Source: Adiantum capillus-veneris
Lineage: Eukaryota > Streptophyta > Polypodiopsida > Polypodiales > Pteridaceae
Direction of reading: 5' to 3'
NCBI GenBank assembly: GCA_014529385.2
Contig: CM043962.1
Location: 91,506,680-91,566,679 of the forward strand
DNA length: 60,000 nt
Of this stretch, positions 23,485 through 33,565 are shown one piece after another; the first letter of the stretch is position 1; each line of letters opens with the position of its first letter. The position numbers and the translations under genes are program-made. The notes under the pieces were generated by a model. That model saw only the letters and a list, made by a program, of their open reading frames with translations. It had not been told where the DNA came from and did not search any database.

Positions 23485-24275
23485 CGTGGCAGCATGGCAG
23501 GTGGGTATCAAAGTCATCAAAGTTGGCTCCCTTTATTGGGTGTGGAGATGGTACTACAAAAGATTTCACTATAGATGAGGAGGTTGCCACGTCTAGGAGT
23601 AGAGAGACATCATGATTTGGGGTTTCATCAATTTTGAAATCAGCATCTTTTTGTTATAACCCGCCTTGAGGAAGCTTGGTGAAGGGTAGTTCACCGCGAG
23701 ACACCAAGGGCTTTGGCTTGGTCGTACAGAGTTGGGGCTGAGGTTGAGGTGTGGGTGAACTCCCGTGAAGGAGATTTCTTTCCCCTTCCACGATTCTGTA
23801 TAGGCTCACCAAGTAGGAGTATGTATCCACATTGCATCATTCCCCCAATCATGCAGTGTTTTAGTGTCCCCCAATCATGTAGTGTTTTAGTGTGTTGCAG
23901 CTATGGTCTACCGATAAGCAAAGGAAATCCTCCCTCAACCTGGGGAAGACGAACCACAAAAAAATCCAGACTAATGGCTACCTCCTCAACCTGGGGAAGA
24001 TGAACCACAACAAAATCCAAAGTAATGGCTACCTGCAGAGGCACCTTGTCCACTATGCCCAATGGGTAGTGTAACAAACTTGGACACCCCAAGTTTGGGA
24101 AGACGAACCACAACAAAATCCAAACTAATGGCTACCTGCAGAGGCACCTTGTCCACTATGCCCAATGGGTAGTGTAACAAACTTGGACACCCCAAGTTGG
24201 GGAAGACGAACCACAACAAAATCCAAACTAATGGCTACCTGCAGAGGCACCTTGTCCACTATGCCCAATGGGTAG
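23485..24275 (-). pseudogene. G3 linker and protease fragment
   Basis: 23485-23720 matches the gypsy B linker at 12690-12850 (both contain 'agtagagagacat' and 'atctttttgtt'). From 23815 the protease end is present (LPQVEGGFPLLIGRP, read from the minus strand). A 51-bp in-frame duplication (copies starting at 23933 and 23984) and then a 103-bp triplication disrupt it. Confidence 0.75.
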
Positions 24276-24300
24276 TGTAACAAACTTGGACACCCCAAGT
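23992..24300. repeat. 103-bp triplication across a retrotransposon insertion junction
   Basis: Three copies with exact 103-bp spacing (LTR-derived part at 24070, 24173 and 24276). Each unit contains about 78 bp of gypsy protease sequence plus the 'ggtag' target duplication and the first 25 bp of the chromovirus-type LTR (TGTAACAAACTTGGACACCC...). The array therefore formed after the element at 24276-26803 had inserted. Confidence 0.93.
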
Positions 24301-24822
24301 CTAGAATTTGTCATGACACGAGAGAGAGTCACTTAAAATACGTCACAACTTTTAAATCATAGCTCAATTTGGTCGATACGGCCTGGCAAAGTTCCGTGCC
24401 CAGAGAGATTGGCCCCAAAGACTGCGCCCCTTTCGGTATTTTTTTATATTAATCTTTGAGCAAAGTACAACTCCCGTAGGGGTCCTCCGCACTCAGAGTC
24501 TGCGTCCAGATGCTATGAGAAGTGTGGCCTTTAGGGCTCTTTTATTCTTACAAGGGATGCCCCAAAAGCAGAGCCCCAAAAGCGGTTTATCCCAAAAGCG
24601 ATAAACTCAAAAGCAGCTTGTCCAAAAACTGCCCAAATAGCAATCAGTGTAATTTGCGAAATTCCGTACAATCTACCAAGTCAGCAGCTGTCAGCACAAA
24701 TGCGAAAATCCGTACTATCTGCCACGTCAACATGCCAACGCAAATTTCGGAAATCTGTACTGTCTGTTGCCACGTCATCTGTCCACTCGTACTGTCTGTT
24801 GCCACGTCATCAAGTTGTGGCA
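24276..24822 (-). repeat. 3' LTR of the non-autonomous element
   Basis: + strand TGTAACAAAC...GTTGTGGCA. It is followed on the internal side by TACCCCCCTCTTG, the inverse of the polypurine tract CAAGAGGGGGGTA. Near its right end it carries several copies of 'tgccacgtca'. Confidence 0.88.
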
Positions 24823-25142
24823 TACCCCCCTCTTGAAAGAATTGTAATCGCCCTCGATTACGCCCACAATCAGACAGAGGCCATAAACCAATTCAGTAGA
24901 CACTGACTCCAAGTACCGACGCACTAGATACGACACATCTAGCACTTGTACAAAGACGACAGTCACATCACTGCAAATGACATCACAGGACATCACATGA
25001 CAAATCAAGCACAGTAAAATTCATTCCAAATCTCAGACCATGACTGCCATCAACGTATTTAGTAACCACATCTAGATCCATTCCGGACCTCACTGATGTC
25101 GGGTTAACTAATTCCATATTGCAGTCATGTCTATAGAGCTTT

Positions 25143-25270
25143 TCGACTCAAGCATTGTCGTGTGCAAGTAATCATTCACCTCGAGCACTCTCGTGTGCAA
25201 GAATCATTCGTCTCAAGCACTGTCGTGTGCGAGAATCTGTCGCCTCAAGCACTATCATGTGCAAGAAATC
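25143..25270. repeat. Four ~32-bp tandem repeats in the element's 3' region
   Basis: Four imperfect copies of 'ctcaagcactgtcgtgtgcaagaatcattcg'-type units (32-33 bp). A separate cattcattcatt microsatellite lies near 25462-25482. No gene is seen in 24823-25844. Confidence 0.8.
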
Positions 25271-25844
25271 TTTTCATGGGATCCTAATTCATCACCAAGT
25301 TCATACTGAACAAGTGGTTTAATCATTCATTCGATTGAATCAGTCGTGATCCATGATTCGTTATCAGGTTCATCCGGGAGCTGTGACTGCTCCACACCAC
25401 AGTACCCATCATCCCATTCATATGGGAATCTTGATGCACGAGAATCATTCAACATGCATCATCATTCATTCATTCATTCATTCAAATTCATCATTCTTAT
25501 CTCGAATCGAAAGGATATCCGATTCATTCCTGAGCTGTTGTTGTTCTCGATCTCACCATTTCATCCTTGATTTCACCTGCAAAGCAGACAAGGAGATGGC
25601 TCACCTTGTTGCAAAAGAGTGGATGTCCAGCTCCATGCTTCCCAATCCTTACAGATGCGAGTTCCTCGCTCCTATTTCCGGTTATTTGTCACAAACAACT
25701 AGATTTTTAGTACATCAGTATCTCTTTCAGTGTCATTTTCAGTATCTAGTTCATCTTCTGGTCAACAGTTCTGTTCCAGCTCTTCCTGCGAGTAAAGCTT
25801 CCTCTTTTCTACACTCGTCTGTCCTCTCAGCTTTCATCCCGTCC

Positions 25845-26078
25845 TCAGCGAATCTCATCAATCGGGTAGTTTTTCAGGTGTTTCGCAAATCTCGGGTCTC
25901 TAGAGTACTTCATCAATCTTTTCACACCCACGTCAACGTACAGTGGACGCTTGTATTCTACTCGGGCAAACTTCTCCACCAAAAAACTTGCCCAAATCTT
26001 CATTCTTTTCTTTAGTTCCCACGCCTGATTTGAATTGGGAGGTGTTATCTCTGTCAGATTCTCCCCACGAGAACCCAT
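25845..26078 (-). pseudogene. gag N-terminal remnant of the non-autonomous element
   Basis: 77-codon frame ending in KRLMKYSRDPRFAKHLKN and IDEIR. This aligns with MMLNFAKDPKFAKYMSQ and FDEVH in the gag of the chromovirus at 27291-32037. It is the only coding trace left in this element. Confidence 0.65.
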
Positions 26079-26283
26079 GTGTAATCTGGGATTATTAATG
26101 GCTTTATGCCTTGTAAGACAGAGCGATGAAGACAGGAGCGCACCCGATGCGCGATGAAGTAAGGGTGAAAGTGGCTAGTAAGTCCAGGCTCGCCCACGAA
26201 CCTTCTTCAATATCAATTTACAAAGTGCCCCAATGGCATGTCTCCTCTTTGATAGGACATGTATGCTTTGAGAAAAGCACACG

Positions 26284-26803
26284 CCTCATGCTCCGATACC
26301 ACTGTAACAAACTTGGACACCCCAAGTCTAGAATCTCTCGCAACACGAGAGAGAATCACTTAAAATACTTCGCAACTTTAAAATCATAGTTCAATTTGGT
26401 CGACACGGCTCGACGCAGTTCCGTGCCCAGGGAGATTGGCCCCAAAGACTAGCGCCCCTTTTGGTATTTCTTTTATATTAATCTTTGGGTCCTAGGGGTC
26501 CTCAGCTCTCAGACTCTGCATCCAGATGCTATGAGAAGTGAGGCCCATAGGGCTCTTTTATTCTTACAAGGGATGCCCAAAAGCAATAAACTCAAAAGCA
26601 TCTTGTCCAAAAACTGACCAAAAAGCAGTTAGTGTAATTTGCGAAAATTCGTACAGCCTGCCACGTCAGCAACTGTCAGTGCAAAACGCAAAAATCCATA
26701 GTCTGCCAGGTCAGCATGCCAGCGCAAATTCCAAAAATCTGTACTGTCTGTTGTCACGTCTGTCCACGTGTACTGTCTGCTGCCACGTCATCAATTTGTG
26801 ACA
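26284..26803 (-). repeat. 5' LTR and primer-binding site of the non-autonomous element
   Basis: LTR 26303-26803 (501 bp). The primer site 26284-26301 reads TGGTATCGGAGCATGAGG in element sense, one base from the LTR, complementary to initiator tRNA-Met with one change in the core 12. Confidence 0.88.
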
Positions 26804-27290
26804 GGTAGAGTGTCCTTCTGGTCGGCCAACGTAACTGTGAAGGGAGCAGAACTGTAGGACGGGTAGGCTCCTCCTGTTTCAGCTCTTCCTGCAGGACGGG
26901 TAGGCTGCAGACCTAAGGCCAACATAGTGAACTCAGGCATCATGTTGATGCCAGATCCACCATGCACAATCACTCCTGAGAATTGCTACCCCAAGATGGA
27001 CACAGTGAGACGAGGGCTTCTATAATCATTGAGGGGAGAAGTGGGATAGGATATCATATAGGACTCTGATGGTTGCATTGGGAGGTGCCCGCCACTAGGA
27101 CCTGCTCTCCAGGGTGAAGGGACTGAATAACTGCAAGGGTGTCACTTCGAAAACTCGCATATAGCCACAACATGTCATAGAGCAACACTTGTTGGAAGGT
27201 GTTCTTCAAGATTGTCTTTCGTGTAAGCTTTTCTTTTTCTACTAGTGGTTTCTCTAGTACTTTAATATGTTGTAGGTCGGCTACTGCTTG
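26804..27290 (-). pseudogene. G3 protease start and gag end
   Basis: Minus reading GGSGINMMPEFTMLALGLQP is the protease start, disrupted by a small internal duplication of 'aggacgggtaggct' (26856-26895). Upstream, VADLQHIKVLEKPL and TILKNTFQQVLLYDML match gypsy B at 13831-13577. The chromovirus insertion interrupts it at 27290. Confidence 0.78.
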
Positions 27291-27546
27291 TGTCACAACT
27301 CGGTGATGTGGCTGCCCAGTACACACACACACCCTCTGGCAAGGACCCCCCTTGTAGAAATGAAGACGTGGCTGGCCGAATTGGAAAGTCTTGCAGAAAT
27401 GCTGACGCGACTGGCTGCCAGAAAAAGCGAGCAGGGGTGACACGTGGCAAGTTGTACAGACGCCCGCGTTTTGCGGTGGGTTTTATCAGCAGCAGAAAAA
27501 AGCAGGGATTTGCGATAGCTTTTTGCTTTATTTTTATCTACGCAAT

Positions 27547-27588
<42 letters not shown>

Positions 27589-27950
27589 CTTTGCTTTTGC
27601 TTGGGCTCAAGAGAGCTTGAGAGAGAGAGAATATGCTTTTGATTTTTGAAGCTTTTGGGCTCTGCTTTTAGCATCCCTTGTAAAACCTTTATAAGAGTCT
27701 TTGGGCTCTCACTTCTCAAAGCATCTGGACGCAGAGTGTGAGAGTGAGTCCCGACTACTCGCTTGTACTTTGAGTTTCAGATTAATACTAAAAGAATACC
27801 GAAAGGGGCGCCAGTCTTTGGGGCCAATATCTCTAGGCACGGAACTTCGCCGGGCAAGTGTCGAATAAATTGTGAATTGTGGACTGTTTTGAAGTGATTT
27901 ATTGTGGTGTCTCGGTAGATTCTCGACTTGGAGTGTCCAAGTCTGTTACA
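27291..27950 (+). repeat. Chromovirus 5' LTR (660 bp) with (GA)n tract
   Basis: TGTCACAACT...GTCTGTTACA. A (GA)n microsatellite lies at 27549-27585. The primer site TGGTATCAGAGC (from 27952), one base after the LTR, fits initiator tRNA-Met. Confidence 0.93.
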
Positions 27951-27951
27951 A

Positions 27952-29370
27952 TGGTATCAGAGCACGGCCAATTTCTCTTCTACGGAAAATCCGATTCTTT
28001 TTATGCGGCACTTATTGCTTCAGACAAAAATCAATCAACTTTCTCTGCATCCGGAGATGCGGGAAGAGATCACAACGAAGATTCACGCAAGGAGTACAGC
28101 CCGCCTTGGCCTACTCAGGTGGAGCTCGAAGAGATGGAGCATCGACGATTGATTGGCGATGCAACAAAGATGATGCTTAATTTTGCGAAGGACCCGAAAT
28201 TTGCAAAATATATGAGCCAGACCTCTTTCGATGAGGTGCACTCACAGTGGCGGCAGACAACAGAACCACCCCTCACACCGGCTCTCAAGAAACCCCCTAC
28301 TCCGAGGATGTACACAGAGCAAGAATTAGAAGAGGTGGTTGATGCACGAATTGCTCAGCTTTTTGACGTGCAAAATAAAGCAGAAAAGCACAGCAAAAAG
28401 CAGAAGAAAGGAACTGACTACCCGGATTATTTGGGTCATCGGTCTACTTTTGAATCGGCAAGAAAGCAAAAGAAGCGTGTTCCATTTGAAGGAGTACCCA
28501 GTTCTTCTTCTTCTTCTTCTTCTTCTTCTTCTTCTTCGAGTCTTCTTCTTCTTCTTCTTCTTCAAGGAGTTCTTCTTCTTCGAGGAGTTCTTCTTCTTCT
28601 TCTTTGAGTTCTTCTTCTTCGAGTTCTTCTAGCTCCTCTGACTCGAGCGAAGAAGACAGAAAGGCAAAAAGCGAAGCAAAAGGCAAAGCTTCACAAAGGG
28701 CAAGAAAAAGGCAAAGAAGCATAAATCTCGCCCCGTGGTTGACAGTTCTACAGAGGACTTGTCTTCAGATAGTTCGGACTCTGATGACAGCAGCTTTTAC
28801 GCAAAGAATAAAAATTTGTATAAAGCCAACCAGTATGACTTTCTAGAAGATAAAGCAAGAAAGTTCGAGAGTTTAAGGAAGGTGGACAATCAGTAAAATT
28901 TGACACATTTTCTGGTTATAGAGATGCTTCGAAAGCTTTGTCTTTTATACAGCAGTTTGACATAGCTTTCTCAGGAGGGCGTTACTCAAAGCACTCCAAG
29001 ATTCAAAGAGCTGCCTCTTACTTCAAGGGGAATGCTCGAACTTAGTGGTCCACGCTTCTATTAAACAAGGCAGCGCCAGTTAAATGGCTGAAATTCAAAA
29101 GGCTTTCTATTTCTTCTTGGTTGACTCGAGAGTATGAACGCAACATACGTACTGCTTGGAACAAGAAGGATACAGTGGACGCTTATTGCGAGAGATTCTG
29201 GAGCTCTTTTTTATCCGCCTCTTCATTTAAGAAGATCTCGTTCAAAGAACAAATTGAGCGGTTTATCTATGGTCTTCCTACAGAGATCCGAGATCACTGC
29301 TTAGAACAAAATTCAGCTTCCATTCAGGAGTTGATGAGTCATGCGAAACGGGGTTTTGCCATTCACTCGG
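27952..29370 (+). pseudogene. Chromovirus gag with serine-codon microsatellite
   Basis: The first frame starts just after the LTR and reads HGQFLFYGKSDSFYAALIA and later NFAKDPKFAKYMSQTSFDEV. A ttc/tct microsatellite (28501-28630) encodes poly-Ser, then slips to poly-Leu and ends the frame. A second frame (from 28604) continues with an acidic/basic Ser-rich stretch. The capsid-like part (about 28890-29370) reads FDTFSGYRDASKALSFIQQF, then SIQELMSHAKRGFAIHSGG. A TAG near 29043 (NART*WSTL) interrupts it. Confidence 0.8.
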
Positions 29371-30299
29371 GCGGATTACTTAGCGAAACTGTTTGTGGCC
29401 CAAATCTTCAGATTGTCTCCGACAGGGACCCCATATTTACAAGTTTGTTTTGGAAAGCAATTTGGGAGAAAATTGGCACGCGGTTGCACTTCTCATCATC
29501 TTTCCACCCGCAGACTGACGGGCAATCTGAGATTGCCAATTCAGTGGTTTTAGATTTATTGAAGTCTTACATCTCAGATTAGAAGACTCAATGGGAAAAG
29601 TATCTACCTTTGGTGGAATTTTCCTACAACAACACGATACACTCTTCGAGAGGAAAGGCACCATTTGAGATTATTGAAGGTGCTGCGAAGGTTCCACCCT
29701 TCCTAAGCACGAAAGATAAGACTTTTGAAGCCGATGAGTACACGCACGACTTGGACACGGCTTTTGCCAAGGTCCGCGAGGCTTTGTAGAAATCTCAGGA
29801 AAGACAGAAAAAATCAACAGATTGCCATCGTCGCGATTTGAAATTGAAGGAGAATGATTGGGTGCTCTTACGTTTTGAGAAGGCAGGCCTGAGAAAGAAA
29901 AAGGGAAAGGAGAGGATTTTTCCAAATCTTAGCATGCGATACTACGGACCTTTCCAGATCTCCGCAAAGATCAATGATGTCTCCTTCCGACTGAAACTGC
30001 GTGACACTTGGAGGATTCACACTGCATTTTATGTGAGTCTCTTGAAACCTTTTAAAGGTGATGTGCCTGAAGACAAGGAGCCTGATGAGCAACCTGAAGT
30101 GGAAGAAAACGAGGAGATCCTTGTTCCAAAACAGATATTGGCACATAAGGACAGAAAGAATAAGGGTAAAGTGAGAAGGTGGTTCTTGGTTAAATTCAAG
30201 AACTATCCTGCATTGGATGCGAAGTGGATGGAGGAGGGGGACCTAGCAGATACTCCTCAGATTGTGAAACTTTACCTTGAAGCTTTTGGTTTAGCATAG
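29371..30299 (+). pseudogene. Chromovirus integrase core end and chromodomain
   Basis: Follows gag in the same frame. The integrase core is entered at NLQIVSDRDPIFTSLFWKAI (second catalytic Asp) and continues HFSSSFHPQTDGQSEIANSV (catalytic Glu region) and LPLVEFSYNNTIHSSRGKAP. Stops occur at 29580 and near 29787. The last frame (29838-30299) has the GPF/Y-type module MRYYGPFQISAKINDVSFRL and IHTAFYVSLLKPF. Its C-terminal chromodomain (about 30124-30296) contains ILAHKDRKNKGKVRRWFLVK and KFKNYPALDAKWMEEGDL. Chromodomains of this class are thought to steer integration to marked chromatin. Confidence 0.88.
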
Positions 30300-30877
30300 T
30301 CTATTCCAAATGGAACCCCGAATTCAGCTTGGTCGGAGATCTGTTTGCACAAGAGGGGAGTTACTCCGCTCCTTTGTCAACAGATGCCTCGGTTTTTCTA
30401 ATACTAGTCACTGATGTCTCTTTGAGCTTCAGGGATACTGAGAGCTGACAGTATTTTGCTTTATGACTTTATGAAATGGAATTCTGGATAATATGAAACT
30501 GATTTGTTCTTGACTTGTTTAAGTGCAGGAACTGATAGACGAAATGACTGCAGCATTTTGGTCTGAATGATCTCGATAGACATGGTTGCAATAGGGATTA
30601 GCCAATTGGGCATCTATGAGGTCCTGAGTGGATCTAGATGCGATTGCTAATTGCATTGCCGATAAAGCATGGTCTGAGATCCGAATGAATATTAAATGTG
30701 ATTTGTCATGTGATGTCCTATGATGTCGTATGATGTGACTGTCGATCGGTACATGTGCTAGATGTGTGTTCCTAGTGCGTCGGTACTAACAGTCAGTGTC
30801 TGCTAAGACAGTTTATGGCTTCTGTCTGTTTTGCAGGCGTAATCGAGGGCGATTACAATGCTTTCATAAGGGGGGTA
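30300..30877 (+). other. Chromovirus 3' untranslated region and polypurine tract
   Basis: No gene. The 3' end ATAAGGGGGGTA (about 30866-30877) is the polypurine tract directly before the LTR. The preceding 200 bp match the internal region of the non-autonomous element (24823-25020, inverted). Confidence 0.8.
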
Positions 30878-32037
30878 TGTCACACCTCGGTAACGTGGCT
30901 ACCCAGTACACACACACACACCTTCTAGCAAGGACCCCCCTTGTAGAAATGAAGACGTGGTTGGCCGAATTGGAAAGTCTTGCAGAAATGCTGACGTGGC
31001 TTGCTGCCGAAAAAGGCGGGCTGGGCTGACGCATGGCAGGTTGTACGGACGCCCGCGTTTTGCGGCGGGATTTGCGGAAGTAGAAAAAAGCAGGAATTTG
31101 CAGCAGCTTTTTGCTTTATTTTTATCTACGCAATTGGGGGGGGGGGGGGGGGGGAGAGAGAGAGAGAGAGAGAGCCTTTGGTTTTGCGTCGATGCTGCGT
31201 GGCTCCCCTCCTCAGTCGAGGTCGTCTCGATCTCCCTAACTCTATAGCTCGATCAATGAGAGTACCGCTGGTGTATGTATGGGTGGGAACCGAGCTCTGT
31301 GATGATGGTGTCCCCTCTGCCTCTGTGGTACTCAGGCTGAAGAAATCTGAGATGCGTCTCTGAGACTGTCTCTGTCTTTGCCCACTCAATAGAGCGTCTC
31401 TATGTCTCTGTATCTCAAGTAGGAATAATCCGAGACATCTTTGATCCTGATATCTCATGACTCTATCTAACGAGTCAAAACCATCTCTGAATAAACAATG
31501 AAAGCGTCCCCGTATCTCATAGTAGAATGTGCAGCGACATATGTAGTGAAACTCTTGTCTCTGGCTCTGCATGGCATAACTGACATATCCTACTGTCTGC
31601 TGGTATGCCTCTGAATCTACCTGTCTCAATCCCAAGCTGGTGTGAAGATGTGCGAATCTGGCCTATAGCACATCGTAACCCATGAGATAGATGTGTGTCC
31701 ATGTAACTGGGACGTGTGACAAATCCGTCTGTCGTGAGTTGGAGAAGAAGCTTCTCGGCTCTGCTTTTAGCATCCCTTGTAAAACCTTTATTAGAGTCTT
31801 TGGGCTCTCACTTCTCAGAGCATCTGGGCGCAGAGTCTGAGAGTGATTCCCGACTACTCGCTTGTACTTTGAGTTGCAGATTAATACAAAAAGAAATACC
31901 GAAAGCGGTGCCAATATCTCTAGGGACGGAACTCCGTCGGGCCAGTGTTGAGTCAATTATGAACTGTGAACTGTTTTGAAGTGATTTATTGTGGTGTCGT
32001 GGTAGATTCTCAACTTGGAGTGTCCAAGTCTGTTACA
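30878..32037 (+). repeat. Chromovirus 3' LTR (1,160 bp, includes a LINE fragment)
   Basis: TGTCACACCTCGG...GTCTGTTACA, colinear with the 5' LTR on both sides of a foreign segment at about 31192-31755. A G-run plus (GA)n occurs at 31137-31174 where the 5' LTR has only (GA)n. Confidence 0.9.
31192..31755 (-). mobile_element. LINE ORF2 C-terminal fragment inside the 3' LTR
   Basis: The minus reading includes LLLQLTTDGFVTRPSYMDTH, FHYICRCTFYYEIRGRF, RVMRYQDQRCLGLFLLEIQR and GTLIDRAIELGRSRRPR. It matches the ORF2 ends of the LINEs at 40.3-40.8 kb and 45.7-46.2 kb. Both ends are internal to the LINE: there is no 3' UTR or tail, and the 5' end stops within the coding sequence. The right border shares 'aagctt' with the LTR. 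Confidence 0.85.
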
Positions 32038-32338
32038 GCTTCCAAGAAAGCTTCATCAATATGGAGAGAAAAGATGAGGATCCTTGCTTGGCAAGGGGAT
32101 GAATTATCAATAGCGAGAAGCAGGGTAGCCACTGGTGGGATAGTGAGTGGAAGAGTGGGACTTGTTAAAAGGCTAAGACCCAAGGATGCCCTCTGTGCCC
32201 GAGTGAGGACGCCAGCGGGTTCCTCTACCTACTTGAACTTGTCATTAGGGGCCACCACATGAGTAGAAGGTGACGGTTGAGGGATGGTGCTAACTGCTAT
32301 CAAATTGATCTTGGAAAAGGTGAATTCTTTTTTTCTTG
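32038..32338 (-). pseudogene. G3 gag fragment
   Basis: Continues the gypsy gag interrupted at 27290 (gcttccaagaaagc...) up to 'ttgatcttggaaaaggtgaa', matching gypsy B 13800-14080. It ends where the mosaic segment begins. Confidence 0.72.
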
Positions 32339-33080
32339 AGTACGGAGATGCTCATTTAATCATACCATTTTGTGCTATAGATGCGGGGAATATGGGAACT
32401 ATTAAAGCAAATGTCCTCTGCCAGAAGGGTGTCCCCCTTGCGTTGCCATATACATGTGGTAGTGATGTGTGTGAACACACTAGGCCCGCCGGGGCATTTT
32501 TTCCCTCTTTAGAAGGTTTTTTCCCCCGTGCATTGTATATACGCCCATCACTCTAGGGCTATCTATCTTTCCATTGCACATTAAGTAACACACTCTCTAT
32601 TGTGCGCCTTGAGCTTCCTTTGTCTTCTCCAAGCTGTGTGCGTTTCTCTGCAACCCTAATTCCAACAATTGGTATCAGAGCAGGTTGCGTCCTCCCGGGC
32701 TTAGTTGCTAGCAGCTCTAGCACACGCCTGCTCACTTTCTCCGATTTCTGTGAGCTTTGGCGAGGGCTCGCAGGTCGACAAATATTTTGGGTAAGCTCGT
32801 AGAGCTTAGTCTACTCAGATTTTTTATTCGGGCTCATTTCAGCCTCCGTTTCCACTACACCCAAGTCTACGCAGGCAATTTCTGTTAGGAAATAAGACGT
32901 AGCTAAATAGATATTTGAGTAGACTACTTAATGGAGAGAGAGATTTCACACACAAGAGATTATAGAGGAGAGAGAGAGAGAGTACACGATATACGTGGTT
33001 CACCCAATGTGGGCTTCGTCCACGGGAAAGCAATAAGCCCGAAGGGGATACTCCTGTTGAGGGTGCCATGGAGAGAAACA
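32339..33080 (+). mobile_element. Mosaic segment: gypsy gag zinc knuckle, copia LTR and 5' leader, unknown LTR-like end
   Basis: Sits where gypsy B 14080-14610 should be. Parts: gypsy gag zinc-knuckle DNA in + orientation (32366-32438, as at 54405-54465); a copia LTR in + orientation (32440-32669); the copia primer site TGGTATCAGAGCAGGTTGCG and leader to about 32870; then 32883-33080 (TGTTAGGAAA...GAGAAACA), a possible fragment of another LTR. Inverted relative to the surrounding gag. Confidence 0.7.
32440..32693 (+). repeat. Copia LTR with primer-binding site, plus orientation
   Basis: gttgccatatacatgtgg...ccctaattccaaca, the same family as copia 1 and 2 LTRs. The primer site (about 32672-32691) is intact. 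No copia coding region follows. Confidence 0.85.
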
Positions 33081-33565
33081 TGAGCTACACCAAACCACAG
33101 CCTTAGACTCTTGCTCAGCCCTGAGCTCTTCTAGCTCTTGCTTGATCTAGTCTAAAGCCTCTCGATGTGGGGGCTTCTCCTGTTGAAGAGAGAAGGATCT
33201 CTCCTCTTGAAGAGCTCGTTGTAACTTGAGGGTTTGTAGTTCCTTACATAAAGAAGTCAAGGGGTCAGATGGACTTTCCAAGAGTATAGAGAGAGTCCCT
33301 ACGTGAGGAGAGTCGTTGAACAGCTTCCTTGTCCCCTCTATTGTGATAGCAGTGACAAACTCCTCCAGAATGGCTTCAAGTCGGAGACTCTCTCGGAGCT
33401 TTTGTTGAGAAGTCTTAGGAAGAGCCTTCTCTACCCACTTCTTGACCATAAATTTGCCTGGTTGCTGGGGAAGCTTGGCGACCCATGGACTTTATTCTGG
33501 TCATGAGTTTTGCAAATGTCTCATTTGGCTGGAGCATTAGGGTAGCCAACTCATCCATAACTTTC
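33081..33565 (-). pseudogene. G3 gag N-terminal fragment
   Basis: Minus frame 33449-33147 reads MVKKWVEKALPKTSQQKLRE and ends in EERSFSLQQEKPP, matching gypsy B 14612-15060. Similarity stops near 33565, leaving G3 without a 5' end. Confidence 0.78.

Larger units (their letters stand above)
24276..26803 (-). mobile_element. Non-autonomous chromovirus-type LTR element (2,528 bp)
   Basis: LTRs at 24276-24822 (3') and 26303-26803 (5'), minus orientation. A perfect 5-bp target duplication GGTAG flanks it (24271-24275 and 26804-26808). Removing the element restores continuous gypsy protease sequence. Internal region 24823-26302 is only 1,480 bp with no protease, RT or integrase, only a gag N-terminal remnant. 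LTR ends, primer site and 3' untranslated sequence match the chromovirus at 27291-32037, so it is a deletion derivative that relied on proteins made elsewhere. Confidence 0.92.
27291..32037 (+). mobile_element. Internally deleted chromovirus (Ty3/gypsy with chromodomain)
   Basis: 5' LTR 27291-27950, primer site, gag, a direct gag-to-integrase junction, integrase with chromodomain, polypurine tract, 3' LTR 30878-32037. The flanks gcttg (27286-27290) and gcttc (32038-32042) fit a 5-bp duplication with one mutation. The gypsy sequence on both sides joins cleanly (gctactgctt/ccaagaaagc, as in gypsy B). Protease, RT, RNase H and the integrase N-terminus are absent, so the element is non-autonomous. 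It is the only large plus-strand element in the left block. Confidence 0.92.
16563..33565 (-). mobile_element. G3: gypsy family-1 element broken into pieces by later insertions
   Basis: Pieces in the minus direction: gag 33565-33081 and 32338-32038; gag end and protease 27290-26804; protease, linker and 3' region 24275-22875; minisatellite and 3' region 17800-17108; 3' LTR 17107-16563. Removing copia 2, the chromovirus derivative 24276-26803 and the chromovirus 27291-32037 restores colinearity with gypsy B at each site, which supports one original element. RT, RNase H and integrase are absent between the linker and the 3' region. The 5' LTR and first part of gag are missing beyond 33565. Confidence 0.72.

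Noticed and set aside
25143-25270. CRISPR-like array
   Set aside because: The ~32-bp units are directly tandem without spacers, inside a retrotransposon 3' region of a plant genome.
27534-27719. Leu/Ser-rich frame across (GA)n in the chromovirus LTR
   Set aside because: Simple-repeat translation inside an LTR.
28326-28722. Minus-strand Glu/Lys-rich frames over the ttc repeat
   Set aside because: Shadow of the (ttc)n microsatellite in gag.
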